52,000 bases of DNA, from the NCBI GenBank assembly GCA_002415025.1, contig DIBR01000012.1, forward strand, positions 1 through 52,000, read 5' to 3'. A program made the position numbers and the translations under genes. The notes beneath the pieces were generated by a model. The model was not told where the DNA came from. It saw only the letters and a program-made list of their open reading frames with translations, and made no database searches. Positions 41,294 to 49,080 of this stretch are shown in pieces (the stretch's first letter is position 1; every line of letters starts with the position of its first letter). Source of the stretch: Spongiibacteraceae bacterium UBA5047 (GTDB taxonomy: Bacteria; Pseudomonadota; Gammaproteobacteria; Pseudomonadales; Spongiibacteraceae).

Positions 41294-43096
41294 TTAAAAC
41301 CAATTGTCCTGCATGTCGTAGCAGCTGCTGTCGAGACTGATCAGAATGCTGGACCAGACCTCAATGTGTGGCAACTCAAAGCCGAAAAAGTAACGCATAG
41401 CCTGCAGCTTGCCTTTGTAGAAATCGGCCTCGGCAGGATGCAGCTCTTTCGCCAGCGCACACTCGGCCACCTGCGCCTGTTTTAGCCACAACCAGGCGAT
41501 AACAACATGGCCAAACAAATCCAGATACTTCACGGAATTCGCCAGCGCCAGATCAATCGGCTTTTCCATCATTGCACCGAGCAGGCTTTCGGTGGTGGTG
41601 TTTAATGTCGCAAGTGCGGCCTGCAACTTTTCAGCAAAAGGCTGAAGTTCACCCGATGGCGATGCGTCGATGGTTTTCTGTATTTCTGCGAGGCAGGCTT
41701 TATAGCCCGCCAGATTATTCATGGGGACTTTACGCGCCAGCAGGTCGAGCGATTGAATGCCGGTCGTCCCTTCGTGAATCGGGTTCAGGCGGTTGTCGCG
41801 ATAGAACATTTCTACCGGATGCTCGTTAATATAGCCGTGACCGCCCAGCACCTGAATGGCCAGATCGTTCGCTTCCGGGCCGTATTCGGAGGGCCAGGAT
41901 TTAATCATGGGGGTAAGAAAATCCAGCAGCAGATGCGCGTCTTTTCGCTCCTGCTCCGTCGGCGCGGTGCGCTCGTCGTCGGCCAGTTGCGAACCGAGCA
42001 AGCACAGGGCGAAAGCGCCCTCCGCATAGGCCTTCTGCGCGAGTAACATGCGCCGCACGTCGGCATGTTCGATGATATTCACCGGCGCAGAAAGCGGGTC
42101 TTTGTTGGACGCCAGACGACCCTGCGGCCGCTCGCGCGCGTAGTGCAGGGAATACTGGTAGCCGGTAAGCGCCGTACAGGCCGCGCCTGTACCCACCATA
42201 ATGCGGGCCTCGTTCATCATATGAAACATATAGCTCAGGCCGCGATTTTCCTCACCAACCAGATAACCAACCGCGCCGCCCTTTTCGCCAAAACTCAGCG
42301 CGGTAGAGGTTTGACCGCGACCACCCATTTTGTGGAACAACCCGGCGAGCGCTACGTCATTGCGCTCGCCGATACTGCCATCATCGTTGACCAGAAACTT
42401 CGGCACGATAAACAGCGAAATACCCTTCACGCCTTTCGGTGCGCCTTTCACCCTCGCCAGCACCAGATGTACGATATTGTCATTCAACTCATGGTCGCCG
42501 CCTGAGATAAATATTTTGCTGCCAGTAATACGATAGCTACCGTCGTCGGCTTTGACTGCAGAGCTTGTCAGATCGGCTAAACCGGAGCCTGCGCCAGGTT
42601 CGGTCATCGCCATGGTGCCGGCAAAGGCGCCACTGCGCATGGGCTTAACCCATTTTTCAATCTGTTCGGCACTGCCGTGCGCTTCAATCAGATTGGCGTT
42701 TGCCGAGGTCAGTGCCATATACCCGGTTGTGGTACTCCCTGCCGCAGAGAGGTAGGCATTGGCGGCAGACGCGACGATCAATGGCAATTGCATGCCGCCC
42801 AGATCAAAATCCGCCGTGGCCGATACAAAGCCTGCATCAATCGCGGCATCGACAGCAGTTTTGATCTCGGGAATCATCTGTACTTTTTCGCCGTCAAAGG
42901 TCGGCTGCTCGCAATCGACTTTCTGGCGAATGGGCACAAAATATTTTTCGGCTATTGTTCGCGCGGTGTCGATAGACGCATTAAAGGTTTCACGTGAGTG
43001 ATCGGCGTAGCGCGGTCGCTGAGTCAGGGATTCAGCGTCAAACAGTTCGTACAGCATAAACTGGATATCGCGCTCACAGAGGATCGGGGCGGCCAT
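41294..43096 (-). CDS. Acyl-CoA dehydrogenase, long DmdC-like form
   Basis: A 600-residue FAD-dependent dehydrogenase that introduces the first double bond of beta-oxidation. FAD/substrate motifs are AMTEPGAGSGLADLTSSA and ITGSKIFISGGDHEL. The base is the Glu of NPIHEGTTGIQSLDLLARKV, late in the barrel as in the 3-methylmercaptopropionyl-CoA dehydrogenase (DmdC) group. The extra C-terminal helical domain (about residues 470-600) matches that group. DmdC itself handles a sulfur acid, but the clade also contains enzymes for ordinary acyl-CoAs; a fatty substrate is more likely here. It is separated from MaoC by a repeat-filled gap, so it may have its own promoter. Confidence 0.9.
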   Translation of the reverse strand: MAAPILCERDIQFMLYELFDAESLTQRPRYADHSRETFNASIDTARTIAEKYFVPIRQKVDCEQPTFDGEKVQMIPEIKTAVDAAIDAGFVSATADFDLGGMQLPLIVASAANAYLSAAGSTTTGYMALTSANANLIEAHGSAEQIEKWVKPMRSGAFAGTMAMTEPGAGSGLADLTSSAVKADDGSYRITGSKIFISGGDHELNDNIVHLVLARVKGAPKGVKGISLFIVPKFLVNDDGSIGERNDVALAGLFHKMGGRGQTSTALSFGEKGGAVGYLVGEENRGLSYMFHMMNEARIMVGTGAACTALTGYQYSLHYARERPQGRLASNKDPLSAPVNIIEHADVRRMLLAQKAYAEGAFALCLLGSQLADDERTAPTEQERKDAHLLLDFLTPMIKSWPSEYGPEANDLAIQVLGGHGYINEHPVEMFYRDNRLNPIHEGTTGIQSLDLLARKVPMNNLAGYKACLAEIQKTIDASPSGELQPFAEKLQAALATLNTTTESLLGAMMEKPIDLALANSVKYLDLFGHVVIAWLWLKQAQVAECALAKELHPAEADFYKGKLQAMRYFFGFELPHIEVWSSILISLDSSCYDMQDNWF

Positions 43097-43274
43097 AGTC
43101 GTCTCTCAGTCACTTGAAAACGGGGAGCCATTGTTACCAGCCCCCGATGCTGCTGCCACGACATGCCATGTCCGGGTGAAAGGCGTCATGCTTCGCCTGC
43201 AGGGCGGGTTCCTACAGAAATTCACCGCAGCAGCTGTGGGAGATTCTATGTTGGAGCACAAGCTTTTTCTTGCT

Positions 43275-43305
43275 GTAGGCCCGTATAAGCGCCGCGTTGC
43301 GGGCA
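43275..43305 (+). repeat. REP-like hairpin, family B copy 3
   Basis: Starts GTAGGCCCGTATAAGCGCCG and ends TTGCGGGCA; the stem CCCG/CGGG differs from the other B copies while most of the loop is kept. Confidence 0.6.
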
Positions 43306-43315
43306 TCGCGAAATT

Positions 43316-43345
43316 GCCTGATACGCTTCGCTTAATCATGCCTAC
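43316..43345 (-). repeat. REP-like hairpin, family B copy 4
   Basis: Minus strand GTAGGCATGATTAAGCGAAG then CGTATCAGGC; stem TGAT/ATCA with the conserved TAAGCG loop. Confidence 0.6.
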
Positions 43346-43420
43346 GAAACCAACTCATCAGCAGAAGCTGCCTCTGTGGGAGATTCTATGTTGCTCTGCA
43401 ACGATTTCCGGCGAGAGCGC

Positions 43421-44257
43421 TTAGTAAAACAGCAGCGGGTGTTCCAGTGATTCGTCAATCAGCGAATCGAGATCCAGCCCGTCATCCTCCGGGTAGAGGG
43501 TGTTGAGGGTGAGTCGCGGCTCCGACAGAAACGCCGCAGGCCCTAGCGCACCGACGTTGGTGTTCACACTGAAGAAGCGATGCAAGGCACCATTGATACG
43601 AAGCTGTACACGAAAGCTCGCCATCGGTTCGAAGCGGGCCGCGCGCTTGCGCCAGTCATCCGGCACCGAGGGGTAGGCCCCAAGGCGCTCCAGCGTAACC
43701 CTGTCTTGGGGGTCGTTGGTAAACAGCGCCGCCTGCTGAAAGGACATAAGAATGCCCGACAGGGTATCTTCCCAATTGCTAACGGCATTGCCGGCGCCCT
43801 GTCGGCTGAAAACAAAATCGTAGAAATTACTGACGTTCGCCAGCTCCTGCCTCGATACAATGTGCGAGTAAAAGCTCACCCAGCCCCGATTGACCATCAA
43901 TAAATTTGAAGATCTATCCAGAAGTGATGCGGGGTAGGGATCCAATGCCCGCAAATTAAGCGTCATCGCCTTGCGCAACCATTTCAGCTCCGGCGCATGA
44001 AAATCGACTTTATCTTCACGCGGCGCGTAACCGGCCGCAATCAGCATATGGTTCAGGTCGCGGTTACCCAGTTCCAGCACGCGGCCAATCTCAAGAATGA
44101 TGGCTTCGCTGGGCCGGCTGCTGCCATTCTCAATACGACTGATATGACGCGGCGAACTGTCCAGCCGAAAACCCAGCTCTTCCTGACTGACCTCGTGAAC
44201 ACTGCGCCAGAATTTTAGAAAGCGACCAAAAGCCGGTTCCGAGTCCTGCTCTGACAT
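43421..44257 (-). CDS. XRE-family regulator with MmyB-like ligand-binding domain
   Basis: A 278-residue DNA-binding protein. The N-terminal Cro/C1-type helix-turn-helix spans about residues 10-65: FLKFWRSVHEVSQEELGFRLDSSPRHISRIENGSSRPSEA. Residues about 105-270 resemble the MmyB-like domain (LDPYPASLLDRSSNLLMVNRGWVSFY and later TLNTLYPEDD), which in the family binds a small hydrophobic ligand. GAGG lies 4-5 bases before the ATG. It sits between the acyl-CoA dehydrogenase and the atu cluster, all on the minus strand, so regulation of either is possible; its own promoter would lie in the repeat-containing 209-bp gap upstream. The classical atu repressor AtuR is TetR-type, so this would be a different solution. 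Confidence 0.85.
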   Translation of the reverse strand: MSEQDSEPAFGRFLKFWRSVHEVSQEELGFRLDSSPRHISRIENGSSRPSEAIILEIGRVLELGNRDLNHMLIAAGYAPREDKVDFHAPELKWLRKAMTLNLRALDPYPASLLDRSSNLLMVNRGWVSFYSHIVSRQELANVSNFYDFVFSRQGAGNAVSNWEDTLSGILMSFQQAALFTNDPQDRVTLERLGAYPSVPDDWRKRAARFEPMASFRVQLRINGALHRFFSVNTNVGALGPAAFLSEPRLTLNTLYPEDDGLDLDSLIDESLEHPLLFY

Positions 44258-44413
44258 TTTGCCTCGATACGGTGTTTATTGATGGGGCTTGCCTGCAAGG
44301 ATAGTACGCGTATCGCATGGCGGGAACAATCTGCGGCGGGATGGGTGTGCCCTGCGGCCACAACGCTTCGCGGGCCACGTTGGCGCCTGCGGCTTATGCA
44401 GATACCAGCACTG

Positions 44414-44449
44414 TGTAGGCCGGAATAAGCGCAGCGTTTCCGGCATTGG
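44414..44449 (+). repeat. REP-like hairpin, family B copy 5
   Basis: 36 bases identical, in inverted orientation, to 25078-25113. Lies in the 209-bp gap between the XRE regulator and atuA. Confidence 0.75.
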
Positions 44450-44466
44450 CGTATACAAGAATGGCG

Positions 44467-46239
44467 TCATCTCAACAACGCGCGCGGAATACTAATCTCC
44501 ATCGACAACAACATCTGCGCCAAGGCCTTTCCCTGGGAATCAACTTGCAAAGAAGCACTGCCACCGCCACCCAAAGCATCTTTCATCAGAAAATTAAAGG
44601 CGTTAAAACCCGGTAAATCAAAACGCTTTACCTCACCTTTCACGGTGTGGGCAAAATACTCGGCCACGGCACCGGCACTCAATTGCGTGTATAGGTAAGG
44701 AAGATACTCGGCTTTGCGGGCAATCACGCCAACATTGGCATAGTTACCCTTGTCGCCACTGCGGGCACAGGCCAGTTGCTCCAGAGGAACCGTTACACAG
44801 TCAGCCATGTCGGGTGCCATCCCCTCATAACGCTCACCCTGGGCAGGTGCTGATGCCTCACCGGGGTAGGTCTTGTCACTAATAATGTCGTCGTTCAGCT
44901 GAATGGTGACGGGCACCTTGTGTTTGTCCAGCAGCGCCGAATGTACGCGAATCAGGGGCGAGGGTTTCACCCTTCCCGCGCCAAAACCACTCATCCCTGG
45001 TGTCGCCGACGTTGCCAGATAGGCAAACTCGGCTGCCGCAAATGCCAGTGCATCGCGATTGTCATGGTGAAGGCCGTATTTGGCCATCACTTCACGCGTC
45101 TGCCCGGCGCGCGCGTGCGGGCCGTAAGTATCCTCGGCGCCAATCACCTCTATGCATACATTACGGTAGTCGCCCCAGCCCTTCTCTACACAGACGCGTC
45201 GCGTTCGCTGCACCCAGGCATCGAGGTTCGCTCTGGCCTTGTCGGCAGCTCGCAAGCCGCCGATAAAGGCCATACCCATCAGCCGGTAGCCATCAACCCA
45301 GGTCGCGCAGACTTTGTAGTCCGGCCCCGGCGCCCGGCCCTGCGCGCCGGAAACCTTCACCCGGTTATCGCCCACTTGTTCAAGTTTCACCCGAGTGAAA
45401 TCGCAGGCAACGTCCGGTAACAAATAGTTCGCAGGATCACCAATTTCGTAGAGTATTTGCTCACCCACTGACGCGGGGCTTACCAAGCCACCCGTTTGCG
45501 GTGGAATTTCTATCGTAAAGCTCGCGTCGCGGCTAACCGCCGCAACGGGATAACTCATAGTGGAAAAGTCCGGCACCAGATGCCAGTCAGTGAAATTGCC
45601 GCCCGTGCATTGGGCGCCGCATTCCAGTACATGGCCGGCCAGAGCAGCCTGCGCCAACGCATTGTAATCTGTCTGCGCCCAGCCAAATTCGTGCATTAAG
45701 GGGCCAATCACCACCGCGCTATCAACCACCCGCCCGGTCACCACGATATCTGCACCTGCCGCCAGCGCATCGGCAATCGGCTGCGCACCGAGGTAGGCAT
45801 TCATGCTGGCGAGTTTTTCCGGCAGAGCGTCACCGCTTTCCAGCTCTACCAGATCACTCGCCAATTCATCGCGGCGCAGCGCCAGATCATCGCCGTATAC
45901 GCCCGCCACATTCAGCGATAAACCTTTCGCTTCACAGAGTTTGCGCAGCCCCGCAATACAGGCGGGCACATTGACGCCACCCGCATTGGCCACCACCTTG
46001 ATGCCCTTGCTCGCGCACTCTTCAATCACGTCGGCCATGGCGACCGTAACAAAATCAACGGCGAATCCGAGGCGCTCGTCGCGCGCTTTCGCCTTGGCGA
46101 GAATTCCCATGGTCACTTCAGCGAGATAATCAAACACCAGGTAGTCGATATTACCCTTCTCTACCAGCTGTCGCGCTGAAAGCTGGCTGTCACCATAAAA
46201 GGCCGAGGCGCAGCCAATGCGAACTGTTTTATCGCTCAT
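44467..46239 (-). CDS. atuA: Acyclic terpene utilization protein AtuA (DUF1446)
   Basis: A 590-residue protein with the AtuA/DUF1446 N-terminal region (GCASAFYGDSQLSARQLVEKGNIDYLVFDYLAEVTMG at the start, then KVVANAGGVNVPAC and ADIVVTGRVVDSAVV) and a C-terminal ~100-residue AtuA-like domain beginning ACARSGDKGNYANVG. AtuA is required for growth of Pseudomonas on citronellol and geraniol, though its reaction is not known. The ATG overlaps the atuF stop by 4 bp (ATGA), with GGAGG upstream, so AtuA is made from the same message as AtuF. In Pseudomonas atuA is the first gene of the cluster; here it is the last. Confidence 0.92.
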   Translation of the reverse strand: MSDKTVRIGCASAFYGDSQLSARQLVEKGNIDYLVFDYLAEVTMGILAKAKARDERLGFAVDFVTVAMADVIEECASKGIKVVANAGGVNVPACIAGLRKLCEAKGLSLNVAGVYGDDLALRRDELASDLVELESGDALPEKLASMNAYLGAQPIADALAAGADIVVTGRVVDSAVVIGPLMHEFGWAQTDYNALAQAALAGHVLECGAQCTGGNFTDWHLVPDFSTMSYPVAAVSRDASFTIEIPPQTGGLVSPASVGEQILYEIGDPANYLLPDVACDFTRVKLEQVGDNRVKVSGAQGRAPGPDYKVCATWVDGYRLMGMAFIGGLRAADKARANLDAWVQRTRRVCVEKGWGDYRNVCIEVIGAEDTYGPHARAGQTREVMAKYGLHHDNRDALAFAAAEFAYLATSATPGMSGFGAGRVKPSPLIRVHSALLDKHKVPVTIQLNDDIISDKTYPGEASAPAQGERYEGMAPDMADCVTVPLEQLACARSGDKGNYANVGVIARKAEYLPYLYTQLSAGAVAEYFAHTVKGEVKRFDLPGFNAFNFLMKDALGGGGSASLQVDSQGKALAQMLLSMEISIPRALLR

Positions 46240-48206
46240 GCGTCGCCTCCGTCATTGATATGGGCCAATAGCTGCCGCGCCTTGACCTGCTGCCCGACGT
46301 CGCAGCTCACGGACTCAATCACACCGGCAACCGTTGCCTTTAAGGGGTGCTCCATTTTCATGGCTTCCAGTACGATCAACGTTTGCCCGACGGTGACGGT
46401 ATCGCCTGCCGCAACATTGACCGCCACAATGGCGCCGTCCATCGAGGCTTTAACCTGCCCATTGCCCGCGCCTGCGGCTGCAGCGGCGGGCAAATGGGTT
46501 TCATTGCTGAAGGCAAAGTGGCCGCTGCCGTCATCCATAAACAAGTCGTCGCCCTCAAAGGCAAAGCGAATGCGTTCGCGCACGCCTTCGCGCTCCACCA
46601 CACACTGCGTGACGCCAAAATCAATCAGGCGGATACTCAGTGTGTCGCCTGCAATGTCTATCGAAAAACTGTCTTTATCCGCGTTCAATGCAACGCGATA
46701 GTTCTCGCCTTCACAGCGCAGCTGGTAGACATAACTTTTGGGCGTACTCCGGCGCCACTCGTAACCCGCCGCGCTGTGCGCAACGCCACGCTGAAAATAC
46801 AGCAATGCCGCTTGCGCCAGTGTGGTTGCGGCGGGCGTTTTGACATCCATACTCACATCGCTGTCAAAGTGATCTTCGATAAAAGCTGTGGTGGCCTCGC
46901 CGGCAGCGAATACCGGATGGCGCAAAATATTCTGCAAAAAAAGTTTGTTGTTGTTCAGGCCCAACAGACTGGCGTCCTGTACCGCGCCGGCGAGACGGCG
47001 CAGTGCATCGCCGCGATTCTCACCCCAGGCAATCAGCTTGGCGAGCATCGGGTCGTAGTGCGGGCTGACCACCTGCCCCTCTTTGATGCCGTGGTCAATG
47101 CGAATGCCAGCGCGCGCCGGCAACTGCCACTGCAATACCGTGCCGGTTTGCGGCATAAACTGGTTGCGCGGGTCTTCCGCATAGAGGCGCACTTCAACGG
47201 CATGTCCGCTCAGCGTAATGTCCGTCTGGTTCAGCGGCAAGAGACCGCCATCGGCAACCCGCAGTTGCCAGGCGACAAGGTCCTGCCCGGTCACCAGCTC
47301 GGTCACCGGGTGCTCCACCTGCAGACGGGTGTTCATTTCCAGAAAATAAAAATTGCGCTCGCTATCAACCAGAAATTCAACGGTGCCGGCACCACGATAG
47401 TGGCAGGCCTTGGCAGCTTCAACGGCGGCATTGCCCATACGCTGACGCAGGTCTTCGTCGACAAACGGTGATGGCGCTTCTTCAACCACTTTCTGGTGAC
47501 GGCGCTGCACGGAGCAATCGCGTTCTCCGAGGTATACACAGTTGCCGTGGCTGTCGGCAAACACCTGTATTTCGATATGACGCGGCTGCAATACCGCGCG
47601 TTCCAGAATCAGCTCATCGCTACCGAATGCCGACAAGGCTTCCGAACGAGCCGTTTTAATCTGCTCGGGCAAGCTGGCCGCATCATGTACCAGCCGCATG
47701 CCGCGACCACCACCGCCCGCCGAGGCTTTCACCATCAGCGGAAAGCCTACTCCCTCAGCCTCTGTGAGCAACGTCGCTTCGTTTTGATCTGCACCCTCGT
47801 AACCCGGAATACAGGGTACGCCCGCTTTCTGCATCGCAATTTTGGACAGGCGTTTGCTGCCCATCAGTTCGATGGCATCGGCACCGGGCCCGATAAAGGT
47901 AATACCCGACTGCTCACAGGCACGTGCAAAGTCGGCATTTTCTGACAGAAAGCCGTAGCCGGGATGAATGGCGTCCGCGCCGCTGCGCTTTGCCGCATCG
48001 AGAATAGTGTCGGCGCGCAGATAGGATTCGCCCACCGCCGCCGGCCCGATACACACGGCCTGATCGGCCAGGTCCACGTGCAGGGCATTGGCATCGGCTT
48101 CGCTGAAGACGGCGACTGTACGATAACCCAGCTCGCGAGCGGTACGAATAACCCGCACGGCGATCTCGCCGCGATTGGCAATCAGAATTTTTTGAAGGTT
48201 TGCCAT
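46236..48206 (-). CDS. atuF: Acyl-CoA carboxylase alpha subunit (biotin carboxylase), AtuF-like
   Basis: A 656-residue biotin-dependent carboxylase subunit. The biotin carboxylase domain (about residues 1-445) begins KILIANRGEIAVRVIRTARELGYRTVAVFSEAD, has the ATP-grasp loop KASAGGGGRGMR, and contains EMNTRLQVEHPVTE. A linker (about 450-570) leads to the biotinyl domain with EAMKM and carrier Lys 617. The architecture is that of methylcrotonyl-, geranyl- and propionyl-CoA carboxylases. Geranyl-CoA carboxylase is preferred because atuA overlaps it and atuC and atuE precede it; methylcrotonyl-CoA carboxylase (LiuD) is the main alternative. Confidence 0.85.
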   Translation of the reverse strand: MANLQKILIANRGEIAVRVIRTARELGYRTVAVFSEADANALHVDLADQAVCIGPAAVGESYLRADTILDAAKRSGADAIHPGYGFLSENADFARACEQSGITFIGPGADAIELMGSKRLSKIAMQKAGVPCIPGYEGADQNEATLLTEAEGVGFPLMVKASAGGGGRGMRLVHDAASLPEQIKTARSEALSAFGSDELILERAVLQPRHIEIQVFADSHGNCVYLGERDCSVQRRHQKVVEEAPSPFVDEDLRQRMGNAAVEAAKACHYRGAGTVEFLVDSERNFYFLEMNTRLQVEHPVTELVTGQDLVAWQLRVADGGLLPLNQTDITLSGHAVEVRLYAEDPRNQFMPQTGTVLQWQLPARAGIRIDHGIKEGQVVSPHYDPMLAKLIAWGENRGDALRRLAGAVQDASLLGLNNNKLFLQNILRHPVFAAGEATTAFIEDHFDSDVSMDVKTPAATTLAQAALLYFQRGVAHSAAGYEWRRSTPKSYVYQLRCEGENYRVALNADKDSFSIDIAGDTLSIRLIDFGVTQCVVEREGVRERIRFAFEGDDLFMDDGSGHFAFSNETHLPAAAAAGAGNGQVKASMDGAIVAVNVAAGDTVTVGQTLIVLEAMKMEHPLKATVAGVIESVSCDVGQQVKARQLLAHINDGGDA

Positions 48207-48224
48207 AGCTAGTCTCTAGTCGAA

Positions 48225-49043
48225 TTATTCAGTTAAGGCCCACTGCGGCTTGCGCTTTTCGATAAACGCTCGCGTGCCTTCCTGGCCTTCTGGTCCATTC
48301 AGTGCCACGGAGAACATATCGGAAGCGTTGTCCAGCAGGCTTTCCAGTTCACGGTTACCCACCTGAAACATTAGCGCTTTGGTCTGTGCATTTGCGTCGG
48401 GTGCGCAACGTTTCACACCCGCAATAACCGCCGCGAGTTGGCTATCCAGGGCCTCGCTGCCCTCGCAAACAAAATGCACCAGCCCCATCGCCTGTGCAGC
48501 TTCACCTTTGATACGCTCGCCGGTCAGCGCCAGACGCCGAGCCTGGGTTAAGCCAACGCGCATAACCACAAAAGGCGCAATCTGCGCGGGAATAATTCCC
48601 AGGCCCGTTTCGGGCATGGCAAAGGTGGCGCCGATATCGGCGATGGCAATATCGGATATGCAGGCAAGACCAAAGCCGCCGCCAAGCACCGCGCCTTCGA
48701 GCACGCAGATCACCACCTGCGGCGCATGATTCACTTTGGTGATCATATGCCCGAAGCTACGATTAAAATTCCAGGCGGCCTGCTCGGCGCTGATTGGCTC
48801 GCCCTTATCATCGGTTTTCTGATCGTTCATGCCGGAGATATCGCCGCCAGCGCAAAAGTTGCCCTCAGCACCACGCAAAACCACCGCGCGCACGCTGCGA
48901 TCGCTTTCAATGGCGGTGAATACGGCCATCATTTCCTCGACGAGCCGGGCGTTCATGGCATTGCGTTTCTGCGGGCGGTTTAGCGTTATATGCAGCACGC
49001 CGCTCTGCTGATTGAGTCTTAATTCCTGACAATCTGGAAGCAT
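48225..49043 (-). CDS. atuE: Enoyl-CoA hydratase/isomerase, AtuE-like
   Basis: A 272-residue crotonase-fold protein. The oxyanion-hole loops are LRGAEGNFCAGGDISGM and LEGAVLGGGFGLACISDIAIA. Within the Atu pathway, AtuE hydrates isohexenylglutaconyl-CoA, the product of geranyl-CoA carboxylase, before the lyase step. The placement between the two carboxylase subunit genes supports that role; in a Liu pathway the same slot would be methylglutaconyl-CoA hydratase (LiuC). GGAG is present 5 bases before the ATG. Spacing to atuF is 18 bp. Confidence 0.82.
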   Translation of the reverse strand: MLPDCQELRLNQQSGVLHITLNRPQKRNAMNARLVEEMMAVFTAIESDRSVRAVVLRGAEGNFCAGGDISGMNDQKTDDKGEPISAEQAAWNFNRSFGHMITKVNHAPQVVICVLEGAVLGGGFGLACISDIAIADIGATFAMPETGLGIIPAQIAPFVVMRVGLTQARRLALTGERIKGEAAQAMGLVHFVCEGSEALDSQLAAVIAGVKRCAPDANAQTKALMFQVGNRELESLLDNASDMFSVALNGPEGQEGTRAFIEKRKPQWALTE

Positions 49044-49080
49044 GTGTTCTCCGTTCCTGGCTCAAACCCGTTGGGAAGGC

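Larger units (their letters stand above)
43097..43420. repeat. Repeat-rich intergenic region between acyl-CoA dehydrogenase and XRE genes
   Basis: 324 bp without a credible gene. It contains family A copy 8 (43192-43216, minus), family C copies 3 (43235-43253) and 4 (43375-43393), and family B copies 3 (43275-43305, plus) and 4 (43316-43345, minus). Copies B3 and B4 form an inverted pair 10 bp apart between the two C copies. Confidence 0.75.

Noticed and set aside
21010..44449. CRISPR array from the repeated elements
   Set aside because: Copies are few, scattered, both orientations and hairpin-forming; no regular spacing and no cas gene.
46347..47471. A 374-codon plus-strand frame inside atuF
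   Set aside because: It is antisense to an intact biotin carboxylase domain and has no recognisable domain.
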